Shown here: positions 1 through 9,416 of the stretch, piece by piece
How positions within the stretch are numbered: position 1 is the first letter of the stretch
Layout: each line of letters starts with the position of its first letter
Assembly: GCF_946478785.1 (NCBI RefSeq)
Contig: NZ_CAMLDD010000027.1
Span: forward strand, 6,833-70,832
Direction of reading: 5' to 3'
Source: an uncultured Flavobacterium sp.
GTDB taxonomy: Bacteria > Bacteroidota > Bacteroidia > Flavobacteriales > Flavobacteriaceae
Length of the DNA stretch: 64,000 nucleotides
The notes under the pieces: model-generated
Told to the model about the DNA's origin: nothing
Databases searched by the model: none
Seen by the model: only the letters and a program-made list of their open reading frames with translations
Program-made: the position numbers and the translations under genes

Positions 1-530
1 CTGATGTAACTAAAGTAAGCAATCTGAATGCGATTTTATTGCGTTATTTTAATCCGGTTGGAGCACATCCATCAAACGAAATTGGCGAATTGCCACTTGG
101 CGTTCCACAAAATTTAGTTCCGTTTATTACACAGACCGGAGCTGGTTTACGAAAAGAATTATCAGTTTACGGAAATGATTATCCAACTGTAGACGGAACT
201 TGTGTTCGTGATTATATTCATGTTGTCGATCTCGCTAAAGCACACGTAATCGCCATGCAGCGATTGGTCAACAAAACAAATACAGACAAATTAGAGATTT
301 TTAATTTAGGAACCGGAACCGGAAGTTCAGTCCTTGAAGTAATTACTGCTTTTGAAAAAGCAAGCGGGCAAAAATTACCTTATAAGATTGTTGACAGAAG
401 AGAAGGTGATGTGACAGAAGCGTATGCAAATACTGACAAAGCGAATAATGTGCTGGGATGGAAAACACAATTAAGCCTTGATGAAGCTATTGCCAGTGCC
501 TGGAAATGGGAACAAAAGATCAGACAATAA
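1..530 (+). CDS. galE: UDP-glucose 4-epimerase, C-terminal part (cut by window start)
   Basis: The reading frame is open from base 3, so the gene begins outside the window; about 175 C-terminal residues are present. The stretch RYFNPVGAHPS followed by IGELPLGVPQNLVPF, GxxxRxxLxVYGNDYPTxDGTCVRDYIHVxDLAxAH and a C-terminal NLGTGTGSSVLEVI is diagnostic of GalE of the extended SDR family, which interconverts UDP-glucose and UDP-galactose with bound NAD. The Rossmann glycine motif and the YxxxK pair would lie upstream. It is followed on the same strand by a sugar symporter, which fits sugar uptake and interconversion, but the 273-bp gap suggests separate transcription. Confidence 0.95.
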   Translation, partial: DVTKVSNLNAILLRYFNPVGAHPSNEIGELPLGVPQNLVPFITQTGAGLRKELSVYGNDYPTVDGTCVRDYIHVVDLAKAHVIAMQRLVNKTNTDKLEIFNLGTGTGSSVLEVITAFEKASGQKLPYKIVDRREGDVTEAYANTDKANNVLGWKTQLSLDEAIASAWKWEQKIRQ

Positions 531-803
531 AAAGCTTAATAAAATACAGAAATAATATCTTTTTGTTACAAATGTAAAAAATACATTTATTTATATTGTC
601 CGTAACTATTTTTACTTTACTTTTGATTTCCGATTTTTTAAAAAATCAGCAAAATTAAAATACATATCGTATTTTTTTCGAATTAAAAGAATAAATTACT
701 TAGTTTCGCAACCATTATGAACTATTATTGACATTTTTCATTAAAAAAATAAACTTTAAAACTATCAAAAATCACTTATATTAATTTCAAATATTACTAA
801 CAA
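531..803. other. AT-rich intergenic region
   Basis: This 273-bp stretch between galE and the symporter holds no credible reading frame. It should contain the promoter of the symporter, but I found only a poor match to the bacteroidetal -7 element (TAGTTTCG near 698) and no convincing partner element. Confidence 0.5.
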
Positions 804-2489
804 ATGAACCAGCACCTTGCTTTTGCAGATTATGCAGTATTTATTATCTATTTTCTCGTGGTATCCATTTACGGATATACGATTTATCGCAAACGCGAAA
901 AAAACGAACATGATGCTAAGGCCTATTTCCTTGCAGAAGGAACACTTACATGGTGGGCAATTGGAGCTTCATTAATTGCTTCGAACATCTCGGCAGAACA
1001 ATTTATCGGAATGAGTGGTGAGGGCTTCTTCCTTGGAATTGCAGTTGCTGCCTACGAATGGCTTGCTGCAGTTGCCTTAATTATTGTAGCAGTTTGGTTT
1101 ATTCCTGTGTATCTTAAAAATAAGATTTACACAATGCCACAATTCTTAAAAACACGTTACAACGAATCTACTGCTTTAATTATGGCAGTTTTCTGGTTGT
1201 TTTTGTATGTTTTTGTAAACCTTACTTCTATCCTGTATTTAGGTGCGGTTGCTATTAACGGATTAGCAGGAGGAGAATATCTTCATGCTATCATGATTGG
1301 TTTAGCCGTTTTTGCTTTAATCATCTCTTTAGGAGGTATGAAAGTGGTTGCGTATACTGACGTAATTCAGGTAGCTGTTTTAATCATCGGAGGTTTGGTT
1401 ACTACTTACATTGCTTTAACTGTTGTAGCAGAACACTTTGGTTTTGGAAAAGATGCTCTTGCCGGTTTCAGTTTATTGATGGACAAAGCACCGGAGCATT
1501 TCAAAATGATAATTGACAGACCTACTGCCAGTTCTTCTCAACTTGAAATTGATAAATATTTAACTTTCCCGGGATTAATGTCTTACCTAGCTGGTATCTG
1601 GATTATCAATCTTAACTATTGGGGATGTAACCAATACATTACACAAAGAGCTTTGGGTGCTGACTTGCAAACTGCCCGTAATGGTATTTTATTCGCAGGA
1701 TTCTTAAAATTATTAATGCCGCTTATCGTAATGTTGCCAGGTATCGCAGCGTATGTTTTATACCAAAATGGTGGTTTACCACAATTAATTGGTGGAAAAG
1801 ACGGAGCTTATTCAGCGATGTTAACTTTCCTTCCTACAGGTTTAAAAGGATTATCAGTAGCCGCTTTAACTGCAGCTATCGTTGCATCATTAGCAGGTAA
1901 AGTAAACAGTATCTCTACTATTTATACGTTAGACGTTCACAAAAAATACATCCAAAAAAGTGCCAGCGACAGACATCAGGTAAACATCGGAAGATATGCT
2001 GTTTTTGCAGCGATGCTTTTGGCTGTTTTATTTACATGGAATGATGTTCTTGGAATTGGTGGTGTTGGTGGATTTACTTATATTCAGAAATATACAGGAT
2101 TCATTAGCCCTGGTGTATTCGCGATGTTCTTCCTTGGTATGTTCTGGAAAAGAACAACTGGTACAGCTGCTATTGTTGGTGTAATTGCAGGTTTCTTATT
2201 ATCTGTTTTATTCAATGAATTTGCTCCTGCATTATTCGGAAATGAAACTTTATTATACACGGCTTGGCCAAATGGAAAAGGTGGATTCGAAATTCCGTTC
2301 CATATCTGTATGGGATTATCATTTGTATTTACTATGCTTCTTATGATTGCCATAAGTTTTGCAGGACCTAAAGTAAATCCAAAAGCATTCGAACTGGATA
2401 AATCAATGTTCAAATTAAAACCACAAACTACCGTATTAATTGTAATCACATTATTGATTATAGCTGCATTGTACGCTAAGTTCTGGTAA
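804..2489 (+). CDS. Sodium/sugar symporter, SSS (SLC5) family
   Basis: A 561-aa inner-membrane protein of the sodium:solute symporter family with about 14 hydrophobic segments. It shares with the Vibrio sodium/galactose transporter the segments WWAIGASLIASNISAEQFIG (TM1, sodium and sugar binding), AYEW, the LNYWGCNQYITQRALGA block in the middle, and AALTAAIVASLAGKVNS (the TM8 sodium site region, where vSGLT has two serines and this protein has A/S). That places it in the sugar-transporting branch rather than the proline or pantothenate branches. The galE gene upstream makes galactose or glucose plausible substrates, but this is inference. It ends in a strong terminator and is probably monocistronic. 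Confidence 0.9.
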   Translation: MNQHLAFADYAVFIIYFLVVSIYGYTIYRKREKNEHDAKAYFLAEGTLTWWAIGASLIASNISAEQFIGMSGEGFFLGIAVAAYEWLAAVALIIVAVWFIPVYLKNKIYTMPQFLKTRYNESTALIMAVFWLFLYVFVNLTSILYLGAVAINGLAGGEYLHAIMIGLAVFALIISLGGMKVVAYTDVIQVAVLIIGGLVTTYIALTVVAEHFGFGKDALAGFSLLMDKAPEHFKMIIDRPTASSSQLEIDKYLTFPGLMSYLAGIWIINLNYWGCNQYITQRALGADLQTARNGILFAGFLKLLMPLIVMLPGIAAYVLYQNGGLPQLIGGKDGAYSAMLTFLPTGLKGLSVAALTAAIVASLAGKVNSISTIYTLDVHKKYIQKSASDRHQVNIGRYAVFAAMLLAVLFTWNDVLGIGGVGGFTYIQKYTGFISPGVFAMFFLGMFWKRTTGTAAIVGVIAGFLLSVLFNEFAPALFGNETLLYTAWPNGKGGFEIPFHICMGLSFVFTMLLMIAISFAGPKVNPKAFELDKSMFKLKPQTTVLIVITLLIIAALYAKFW

Positions 2490-2511
2490 AATATATTTTA
2501 CTCTATTTTAT

Positions 2512-2541
2512 AAAAGACTGCTCAAAAGGCAGTCTTTTTTT
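2512..2541 (+). terminator. Intrinsic terminator after the symporter
   Basis: A perfect 10-bp stem (AAAAGACTGC / GCAGTCTTTT) with a 7-nt loop is followed by a T-run. It closes the symporter transcript and separates it from the downstream island. Confidence 0.9.
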
Positions 2542-2553
2542 ACGTCTGTTAAT

Positions 2554-2580
2554 TTGTTTGAAAGAAAAAACGTATATTTG
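2554..2580 (+). promoter_or_regulatory. Bacteroidetal promoter for the LysM gene
   Basis: TATATTTG at 2573-2580 is an exact match to the TAnnTTTG -7 element, with TTG at 2554-2556 (16-nt gap) as the -33 element. The start codon follows 23 nt later. It lies just after the terminator, so the island starts its own transcript here. Confidence 0.6.
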
Positions 2581-2603
2581 ACTCCCCGAATCAAATAAAC
2601 TAT

Positions 2604-3770
2604 ATGCCCTACATTCCAGAGCCTTCTTATAAAGACTATTTAACATATAAAGTAAAAAAAGACGACACCTTATTCAGTGTCGCTCAAGAATTAGGTATTG
2701 ATCCTTATATTCTTAGAACTTATCACAATAGGTTTTGTCCCTTAACGGATTTAATAGAAGCCGACTTTCCGTACCAGCTTGAATATCTGATTTTAGCTCC
2801 GGAGGAAACTGAAATTTCAGATAAAGAAAAAGAAAAAAATCGAAAAAAAGCTGTTTTTAATAATGGGCCTTTTGCTATTTCTTTGGATGACGCACAAATA
2901 AGCAATTCTTACGGTGTAGTTTATACCATAGAAAATGGCAACGAAACCCATGAGATAAAACAGGAAATCAAGGTCAGTTGGAAAGCAAAAAACGAAAACG
3001 GTTTTTACTTTTTCGAAATAAGCCGAATCGGGAAAGTTTACATTAACGATACAGCAGCAAGTACTATGGCTGAAGAAATTGCCGAGAAAGCTTCGTCTGC
3101 TTTATATCCTTTATTAGTAGTGGTTGATGAAACCGGAAAATGGGTTTACATCAATAACTTTAACCAAATTCAGGAACGCTGGTACGAAATCAAAAAACAA
3201 ATCCTAAAATATTATGAGGGAGAACAAGTCGAAAAATATTTGTCTATTTATGACAGAAATTTAGAAGACAGCGATACCCTATATCTCTCCCTTTCAAAAG
3301 ACTGGTTTTTAAACGCCTTTTTTAACGGAATCCATACGCAATATCCACCTTCATTATCGATTCAGAAAGAAATTGATTTTCCTCTTATTGCCAAAACTGA
3401 AAATATAAAATATCTGGTCGATCAAAAATTAGACGATCGTCTGGATGTTGATAATTTTTTAGTGGTGGACATAAACGGAAAACTTCATGATGAACGAACC
3501 AAAACCGATTTTGAAAACGACTTGAATCTTCCTGTTAAAGAATATTCAGATCAAAAAGCTGTTGGCAGCTACAGGGCAAAATATTTTTTAAATCCTCAGG
3601 ATTATATTCCAGAGAGCATTTTTATATCCTGCAATTTAGAACTCGATGTCCCGCAGAAATACTCGGTTTCGATTGCTAATTTAAACGAGCGTAAAGAACT
3701 CACCGCAACGCCGAAACAGGAATTATTTGTTGGAGAAAACAAGAAAAAACAAAAATGGTGGCAATTATAA
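2604..3770 (+). CDS. LysM-domain protein at the head of a PAAR-like effector locus
   Basis: A 388-aa protein without signal peptide. Residues about 14-65 form a LysM-like domain (YKVKKDDTLFSVAQELGI, then an L-I-L ending), which binds glycan or acts as a baseplate or spike adaptor in contractile systems. The remaining 300 residues resemble no family I can name; there is a KKKQKWWQL tail. The next gene, 9 bp downstream, encodes a PAAR-like protein, a pairing I associate with flavobacterial spike/effector loci. A structural or chaperone role in loading the PAAR-like effector is inferred. No catalytic residues are evident. Confidence 0.6.
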   Translation: MPYIPEPSYKDYLTYKVKKDDTLFSVAQELGIDPYILRTYHNRFCPLTDLIEADFPYQLEYLILAPEETEISDKEKEKNRKKAVFNNGPFAISLDDAQISNSYGVVYTIENGNETHEIKQEIKVSWKAKNENGFYFFEISRIGKVYINDTAASTMAEEIAEKASSALYPLLVVVDETGKWVYINNFNQIQERWYEIKKQILKYYEGEQVEKYLSIYDRNLEDSDTLYLSLSKDWFLNAFFNGIHTQYPPSLSIQKEIDFPLIAKTENIKYLVDQKLDDRLDVDNFLVVDINGKLHDERTKTDFENDLNLPVKEYSDQKAVGSYRAKYFLNPQDYIPESIFISCNLELDVPQKYSVSIANLNERKELTATPKQELFVGENKKKQKWWQL

Positions 3771-3779
3771 ACTAAAATT

Positions 3780-5018
3780 ATGAGCGAAAAACATTTTGTA
3801 GTACAAGGAGCCGTTTGCAAATGCAAGTTTAGTGAAGATCCGTCTAAGACCGATAAAATTAAGGTCAAATCACATAAAAAACATTTTGGAAATGATAAGG
3901 AAGGATCAGAAAAACTACTTGCTACCACCAAAGAAATTGGACAGACTTTAGAAAAAAACACTTTTGGAAAATGCAAAAAACAACCTGCGGGCAACAGTTT
4001 TTTGCCTTGTCAGGCACAAATAACAAAATGGAGCGGTTTTTATGAAAAAGTAACATTAAGTAATCAGGGCAAAATACTTCTTGAAAACAGCAAAGCAACC
4101 TGCCCCATGGGAGCTCCCGATTGTATTGAAATTACAGACCACGGACAAACGGCAGAACCCGGCGAACAAAATTTTAAAAATGCCGAGCCCATGGTACATA
4201 ATCTTGTAAACCCAATGGTGGATGTGAGGGATATGTATGCTAAGGAAGCGAAGCATGAAGGTATTGAACAAAATGACAGCGAAGCAAAAGGAAATTCATG
4301 CTACTCAATATCAGGAGATTATATAGGAACTGATGGAATTAAGGAGGATAAAAAATTTATCGCCATTAACAATAAAGGTGATAAGGCATTAACAAAAAAT
4401 ATGAAATCAGGAATAATAAGTATAGATATAGAAACTGACAATCCAGGTATTTTTCCCGTGCTTTCTCAAGGAGAAATTGATGCTATGAATTCCCTATACA
4501 CAAAAACAGAAACTGACCTTACAGAAGTAGGAATGGTTGGAGGAACTAATTCCAAAAAAGAGAGGGTATTTGCAATTGATTTAACTGGCTCCAAAAATGC
4601 TGCCTTTGATGGCATAGCAAAGCTAGCTAAAGAACTTAAAACAAAAGATATACAGACAAAATTAGAATATGATGTTCATACTCACCCTCCAATATTTTTT
4701 TTCATTGAAACAAATGAGGAGGGTAACGACCAATATAGCTTTGGGGTTAACTCTGCTTCAAAAAGGGATAAGCAAGGCACTTTAGCCGATTACAAAATAG
4801 CTGTTGTTCTAGGTTGGAAAATAGATCAAGATCCCAATAAAATTGACCCCTTAATTAAACAAAAAGCAAAAAATACACCAAATAAGTGGATGAAATACCC
4901 TTCAAACCTGATGGGTGACAGAAAAATTGACTTTTACAATAATAAAAAAGACATTGGGGAAATGAACTTTGTAGATTTTGTAAATGCACAACAAAAAGCA
5001 AGAACACATAAAATTTAA
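3780..5018 (+). CDS. PAAR-like (DUF4280) protein with C-terminal JAB/JAMM-like putative toxin domain
   Basis: A 412-aa two-part protein. Residues 1 to about 130 match the DUF4280 PAAR-like family (HFVVQGAVCKCKF start, ITKWSGFYEKV, then ATCPMGAPDCIEI with paired cysteines), the cone that tips contractile injection spikes. After a linker, residues about 170-412 hold a different domain with E249, the HTHP motif H300-P303, and S327xxD330 or T334xxD337. This ordered E / HxH / SxxD set is the JAMM metal-binding signature, as in the JAB-like toxins of polymorphic toxin systems, so a zinc-dependent peptidase toxin carried on a spike tip is a reasonable inference. No signal peptide is present, as expected for spike cargo. 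The following small exported protein is the candidate immunity factor. Confidence 0.7.
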   Translation: MSEKHFVVQGAVCKCKFSEDPSKTDKIKVKSHKKHFGNDKEGSEKLLATTKEIGQTLEKNTFGKCKKQPAGNSFLPCQAQITKWSGFYEKVTLSNQGKILLENSKATCPMGAPDCIEITDHGQTAEPGEQNFKNAEPMVHNLVNPMVDVRDMYAKEAKHEGIEQNDSEAKGNSCYSISGDYIGTDGIKEDKKFIAINNKGDKALTKNMKSGIISIDIETDNPGIFPVLSQGEIDAMNSLYTKTETDLTEVGMVGGTNSKKERVFAIDLTGSKNAAFDGIAKLAKELKTKDIQTKLEYDVHTHPPIFFFIETNEEGNDQYSFGVNSASKRDKQGTLADYKIAVVLGWKIDQDPNKIDPLIKQKAKNTPNKWMKYPSNLMGDRKIDFYNNKKDIGEMNFVDFVNAQQKARTHKI

Positions 5019-5030
5019 TCTATATATCCT

Positions 5031-5510
5031 ATGCGTTATTTTATTTCATCATTCCTATTATTTTTTATTTTAAATAACCATTGTTCTGCTCAAAATGAAA
5101 AATTAAAGCTAAGTTCAATAATCGACTCTACTTTTTTGTCACAAAATTGCTCCTATTTAGTTACTAATGATGAAAAACTTTATTTTTTTACTCATAAGGA
5201 TAAAAAAGTTGAAGAAATTATAAACTTTGATTGCTATAACTCTCATGGTGTACAAATTATTTACACCACTAATAAAAAAAACATTCTTAAAAAATTAAAA
5301 AAAGTAGAATCAGCCTGTGTACTATTTATTAAAATTATAAGTCAAGATCAAAACGAATTGATACTTCGTATTGACTTACCAATTACCAATTATCAATTAT
5401 ATCTAAAAAATCAGTTTACAGTAACGCTGATAGACAGTTGGCTGGATATTCATTATACTCAAAAGAATGGAAAATGGGTATTAACCAAAATGACATGTAA
5501 TGGTTTTTAA
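5031..5510 (+). CDS. Small exported protein, candidate immunity partner of the PAAR-JAB protein
   Basis: A 159-aa protein beginning with a clear signal peptide (MRYFISSFLLFFILNNHCSA, cleavage near AQ). The mature part is lysine- and isoleucine-rich, with no family I recognise. It starts 12 bp after the PAAR-JAB gene and is very AT-rich, like its neighbour. Position and size fit an immunity protein, and export to the periplasm would place the target of the effector there. This is inference from context; it may also be an unrelated accessory protein. Confidence 0.5.
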   Translation: MRYFISSFLLFFILNNHCSAQNEKLKLSSIIDSTFLSQNCSYLVTNDEKLYFFTHKDKKVEEIINFDCYNSHGVQIIYTTNKKNILKKLKKVESACVLFIKIISQDQNELILRIDLPITNYQLYLKNQFTVTLIDSWLDIHYTQKNGKWVLTKMTCNGF

Positions 5511-5629
5511 ATATTAATAAATGCAGGGAACATCTATGATTTATAAAAAATGATGGAAAGTATATCATATTGATCGCATTTGATACAATATCAAAAAGAA
5601 GTATTTAATTCTAGAAAAAAACATTTAAA

Positions 5630-7903
5630 ATGATAAAAGGTGTTAAAAAAATAAAATGGGCTGGTGAAGGAATTGTAAAAAAAGATTTATCTACTCCGAA
5701 TAAAAAAGTAGTTATTGCTCCCGATCAACAAGTGTTATTTGAAGTAGAAAAATGGTATGATGCAACACCTGAAACTGATAAAAAAAAGCATATAACCTGG
5801 ATTTTTCAGGATCAGAAAGCAAAAACGATAGTTTTGCAAAAAACATTGCCGGCAAGTAATCGATATGGTATAAAAATCCCAAAGAACTTATGTGGACCTT
5901 TTGAGTATTATCTTGAAGCAAGTCTTTCTGGTAAAAGAGATCTCATCAATAAAACAGGTTTATTGATAAGCGGGGATTGTCCGGCAAAGATAGTAAACAG
6001 CAAATGGTGTACTACAAACGATGGAAAGGATGTTAGAAAAGAGCATTTCTTTAATTATGGAGAAACAGTTTATTTAAATTTAATGACCGAAGGACTTAAC
6101 GGGAATTTAAATTTAAGTATAGATATTTTTAGAAACATAAGTGGAAAAGACGATCCATGTGTATTTAGATATACAAGTGTTGATGTTATTGATGGTGAGG
6201 TAAATCTGGCAATTAAAAATACATTTTCATGGTATTCTAACCTTAAGGGTATAAAAGAAACTGAGGAGTTTTATGTAAAAGTTTTTGATCCCGTTATCAA
6301 AACCTATATCTCTGATGGTAATAACGATACCATACATGCGCGCTTTTTAAGAATCAATAAAAAAATTGCTTCAATAGAGATAAAACCTCCAACAAATTTA
6401 TCCCCTTTAAAAATAGGTGAGCCGGAGAAAAATTTCAAAACACCTACTTTTTGCAGATATAATAAAATTGTTGTTAATGATACAGATAACGATAAAAATA
6501 AATTTGATTTGACTTTATATGACTCTGTTACAACAAAAAATGTTCTGGAATACGAAACTATTGCAGGGTCAAGCGATGACAAGAAAAAAAGTTTAGATTT
6601 CACCTTTTTAGATTTAGACACATCCAAAGCTTGTTTTAATAAAGGAAGAGCAGATGAACACAAAAAAGAAGTTGTTATATATTTAAATGGAGTAAAACAG
6701 AAGGCAGAAGTTATAAAGAAAGAGCATTTGAATTTAGAGGTAATTTCAGATAATAATTTAGTTCTATTAAGAACAACTCCTGAGCTATTTTTTTTATCTC
6801 CCGACAAGGTAAGTAAATATCAAATTTTTGCTCATACTTGCGCACAACCAGCAGGAGTTATCAATCTGAATGTTTATCCTAATATTGAAAGAGAAGTTGC
6901 TTTTGTTTTGACCTTATTTAAAACATTAAATCTTGAAGTAAATCAAAAATTCTCAACAAGAGAAACATTAACTGACTATAACAAAAAGCAGAGTATGCAA
7001 CTAATTCGAAATGAATTAGAAATTTTATACCAGACTAAAGGAGGGCTAGGCTATGGATTGTCCGCAAAAGTTAAAATAGACAATGTTGAATCTTCTATCG
7101 AACTCGGAAAAACAAAAAGTCAAATAAAAAAATTAATTGGTTTTTATAATACTGTCAAAGAAGTTTTATCGGTATTTGATGGCCAAGGAAGAGAGGAGGA
7201 TTCAATTGCATATAAGAAAAAAATTTTACCAAAAGTAACATTTGATATTGAACCCCCTAATATAGCTTTAGCATTAAGAATTACAAATCGAAAAATTGAA
7301 AAGTCAACTGAAATTGTACGTCAGTTAACTGGTGCTTTAGCACTCAAGCCCATAACAAAAATTAAAATTGGCGTAGATCTGCTTTCCCTGCTACAATATA
7401 TGGGTATAGCCGGAAAAATATCGGACTGGATAAAAACAGCACTTGAAAAAAAATATCATTTTACCATTTATATCATTTTTGAATTTTCATTAGAAGCTAA
7501 AGGAGAATTGTCTCTAACTTATAATAATGTTGAAGGATTCGCTCCTGGATCAAGGAAATTACAGATAGAGCCGGGAATAGGAATAAAAGGCGGGGTTAAA
7601 AGCACAGAATTTGTGTCTGTATTAGTACCAGAAGCTGATGGAAAAATGCAGGAAACAAAAGTGGAAAAATGGAAAGGAGAAGCAACAGGTGCATCTTCAA
7701 TATTATATACCTACGAAATAAAATCTGACAAAAAGGGGCAATTTAGTCAACATAAAATGGAATTTACCGGCATTAAAGCCACAATCGTAATTTATGCTAT
7801 TAAACAAGGAATGAAATACAATGAAACATTTCGAAAAGATTTCACAATTATTGAAAAACCCAGCAAACCTTGGTATGAATCAGATAAAGAGTATACATTA
7901 TGA
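5630..7903 (+). CDS. 757-aa multi-domain protein of the effector island, paralogue of the broken gene at 9409-11116
   Basis: No signal peptide. The N-terminal part contains repeated beta-rich, Ig-like segments (for example FEVEKWYDATPETDKKKHITW, and a second block with GETVYLNLMTEGL), followed from about residue 420 by a mixed alpha/beta region with a hydrophobic helix around ITKIKIGVDLLSLLQYMGIAG. The C-terminal half aligns by eye with the degenerate gene downstream: FAHTC...INLNVYPNIEREVAF against HSC...TTVKVMAYSDIKWDF, then GLGYGLSAKV against DFGVVLEANW, then KIGVDLLSLLQY against LVLTIDLLDLAV. I do not recognise the family by name; an OmpA-linked version appears downstream. Its stop overlaps the next gene by 4 bp, so they are translationally coupled. 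Confidence 0.6.
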   Translation: MIKGVKKIKWAGEGIVKKDLSTPNKKVVIAPDQQVLFEVEKWYDATPETDKKKHITWIFQDQKAKTIVLQKTLPASNRYGIKIPKNLCGPFEYYLEASLSGKRDLINKTGLLISGDCPAKIVNSKWCTTNDGKDVRKEHFFNYGETVYLNLMTEGLNGNLNLSIDIFRNISGKDDPCVFRYTSVDVIDGEVNLAIKNTFSWYSNLKGIKETEEFYVKVFDPVIKTYISDGNNDTIHARFLRINKKIASIEIKPPTNLSPLKIGEPEKNFKTPTFCRYNKIVVNDTDNDKNKFDLTLYDSVTTKNVLEYETIAGSSDDKKKSLDFTFLDLDTSKACFNKGRADEHKKEVVIYLNGVKQKAEVIKKEHLNLEVISDNNLVLLRTTPELFFLSPDKVSKYQIFAHTCAQPAGVINLNVYPNIEREVAFVLTLFKTLNLEVNQKFSTRETLTDYNKKQSMQLIRNELEILYQTKGGLGYGLSAKVKIDNVESSIELGKTKSQIKKLIGFYNTVKEVLSVFDGQGREEDSIAYKKKILPKVTFDIEPPNIALALRITNRKIEKSTEIVRQLTGALALKPITKIKIGVDLLSLLQYMGIAGKISDWIKTALEKKYHFTIYIIFEFSLEAKGELSLTYNNVEGFAPGSRKLQIEPGIGIKGGVKSTEFVSVLVPEADGKMQETKVEKWKGEATGASSILYTYEIKSDKKGQFSQHKMEFTGIKATIVIYAIKQGMKYNETFRKDFTIIEKPSKPWYESDKEYTL

Positions 7904-8634
7904 AAATAAATCCGATAATTATATTCAACTTTTTTCTTTTCTTATTTTTTGCAGGGGGATTATGGTTGGATTACTTTCTTTTTAAAATAAAAATAGGCTA
8001 TCTACCAATTATTATTATGTCTGGTATTCTAATAATTATTTTATATATCATGTATGCTGTAAACTTTGGTATCTCAATATCAGAAAAAACGGCAAAGAAA
8101 ATAGATGATTCAAAAGAAAGATTAAATTATACAGAAGAAAAAATCACAATAGATATTCCAATTTTAGAAGAAAAAACTGTTGTATTTTGGAAACATATAG
8201 AAGCTATATTTTTATTGAACAAACTTCCATTAGATGGAGAATACCATAATTTTGAATATCTGATAATTTCAAATTCTGAACCAATCGTTATTAAATATGA
8301 TGTTCAAAGTTGGTACAATAAAATATCCATTTTACCTAAACCAAAAAAGAAAGGTCTCCCAATTATTAAAATTAATGATTATAGTAACATAGATTTCTAC
8401 ACTTTTAATGAGGCAATAAATAAATATTTAGTAAAAGCGAATCCAGAAACTTCCTCATACTTAAAGTTAAAATTCGGAAATAAGATCCAAAATATAAAAT
8501 CAGAAAATACAACAACGAAAATTATAGACCAACAATTAAAAACCTTTGGTTTTTATAAAATTTTTGATCGCGAAAACAATTTAAACGATTATAATCTAAA
8601 TACGTTCCGAAAAGAAACTGACAATAAAAATTAA
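7900..8634 (+). CDS. Membrane-anchored protein of unknown function, coupled to the 757-aa protein
   Basis: A 244-aa protein starting inside the stop region of the previous gene (ATGA overlap). Two hydrophobic segments at residues about 6-24 and 31-54 form an N-terminal hairpin, and the remainder is a soluble, charged domain of about 180 residues that should face the cytoplasm. Nothing in it matches a family I know. Tight coupling suggests a partner or immunity role for the upstream protein; this is inferred from position alone. Confidence 0.5.
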   Translation: MKINPIIIFNFFLFLFFAGGLWLDYFLFKIKIGYLPIIIMSGILIIILYIMYAVNFGISISEKTAKKIDDSKERLNYTEEKITIDIPILEEKTVVFWKHIEAIFLLNKLPLDGEYHNFEYLIISNSEPIVIKYDVQSWYNKISILPKPKKKGLPIIKINDYSNIDFYTFNEAINKYLVKANPETSSYLKLKFGNKIQNIKSENTTTKIIDQQLKTFGFYKIFDRENNLNDYNLNTFRKETDNKN

Positions 8635-8636
8635 TT

Positions 8637-9416
8637 ATGAATAGACCATTATATAATTTAGAAATTAAGGCATTTCATTGCTCGATAGAACTCTGGGTAA
8701 ATGACATTTTAGTATTTAACCATTTTGAACAAAATGGCAGCGTTTGGGTTGATTGGCCCATAAATCAATTTATTTTAGAAAATGGCTCGCAAGATTTTGA
8801 AATTAGAATTCTACCATATAAAAAGCAAAATACTCTATCTGAAAAAGTTGAAGTTGAATTTGGAATTCATGCAATAGAAGCAATAACCGAAAATTATAGA
8901 ATAGAAGTAATAGAAAAATCCAATATTGATATTCCTAATAAAAGTAAATTACCATTATTTATTTATAAAGGAACTTTTTTAGCTGATATTCCATATGTAT
9001 TGCCTGGCTGGAAAAATTCACTGGATTTATCAGAAGAAGATGAAAAACTTTTATTTCAAGAATTAATAAAGTGGAATTCAAAATTATTAAATATTTATAC
9101 TACCTCAAATTTGGAATTATATAATGATGTATATAAAAATCGAGAAATTGAATTTGACAAATCAAATTATATTTATTCACAGCCAAATTCACAAGATGTT
9201 TTTCATTCCAAATTCAAAGATTTAGTTGATATTCCTAATGATTTATATAAATTAAAACTATATGCTAAAGGGAAACTTGCCAGTGTAAAACTGCCTTATG
9301 AACTTCCAGGTTTTACATATGAACCAAAAGTTAAAAATAAAGATTCTTTAGGAATAAGTTTAATTGTTTTTTTTCATAGAAAAAAAGCTGGAGAACCTTT
9401 AGAGATAATCCGCTAA
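8637..9416 (+). CDS. Hypothetical protein, intact paralogue of the gene broken at 12749-13528
   Basis: A 259-aa soluble protein without signal peptide, 2 bp after the previous gene. It carries an internal similarity: FLADIPYVLPGW at about residue 116 and LASVKLPYELPGF near residue 220. Its first 60 residues align with the start of the gene at 12749 (YNLEIKAFHCSIELWVNDILV against YTIDFSVAACNF-stop-ILINDIPV, then WPINQFILENGSQDFEIRILP against VPINYAIYNSGEQFITAIIKP). The function is unknown; adjacency to effector-type genes suggests an adaptor or immunity role. Confidence 0.5.
   Translation: MNRPLYNLEIKAFHCSIELWVNDILVFNHFEQNGSVWVDWPINQFILENGSQDFEIRILPYKKQNTLSEKVEVEFGIHAIEAITENYRIEVIEKSNIDIPNKSKLPLFIYKGTFLADIPYVLPGWKNSLDLSEEDEKLLFQELIKWNSKLLNIYTTSNLELYNDVYKNREIEFDKSNYIYSQPNSQDVFHSKFKDLVDIPNDLYKLKLYAKGKLASVKLPYELPGFTYEPKVKNKDSLGISLIVFFHRKKAGEPLEIIR

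Noticed and set aside
2084..2449. Open frame on the - strand inside the symporter
   Set aside because: It is antisense to a well-supported membrane protein gene and shows no family features.
6304..6807. Serine- and leucine-rich - strand open frame of 167 aa
   Set aside because: It mirrors the AT-rich coding strand of the 757-aa gene; composition is what antisense of lysine-rich DNA gives.
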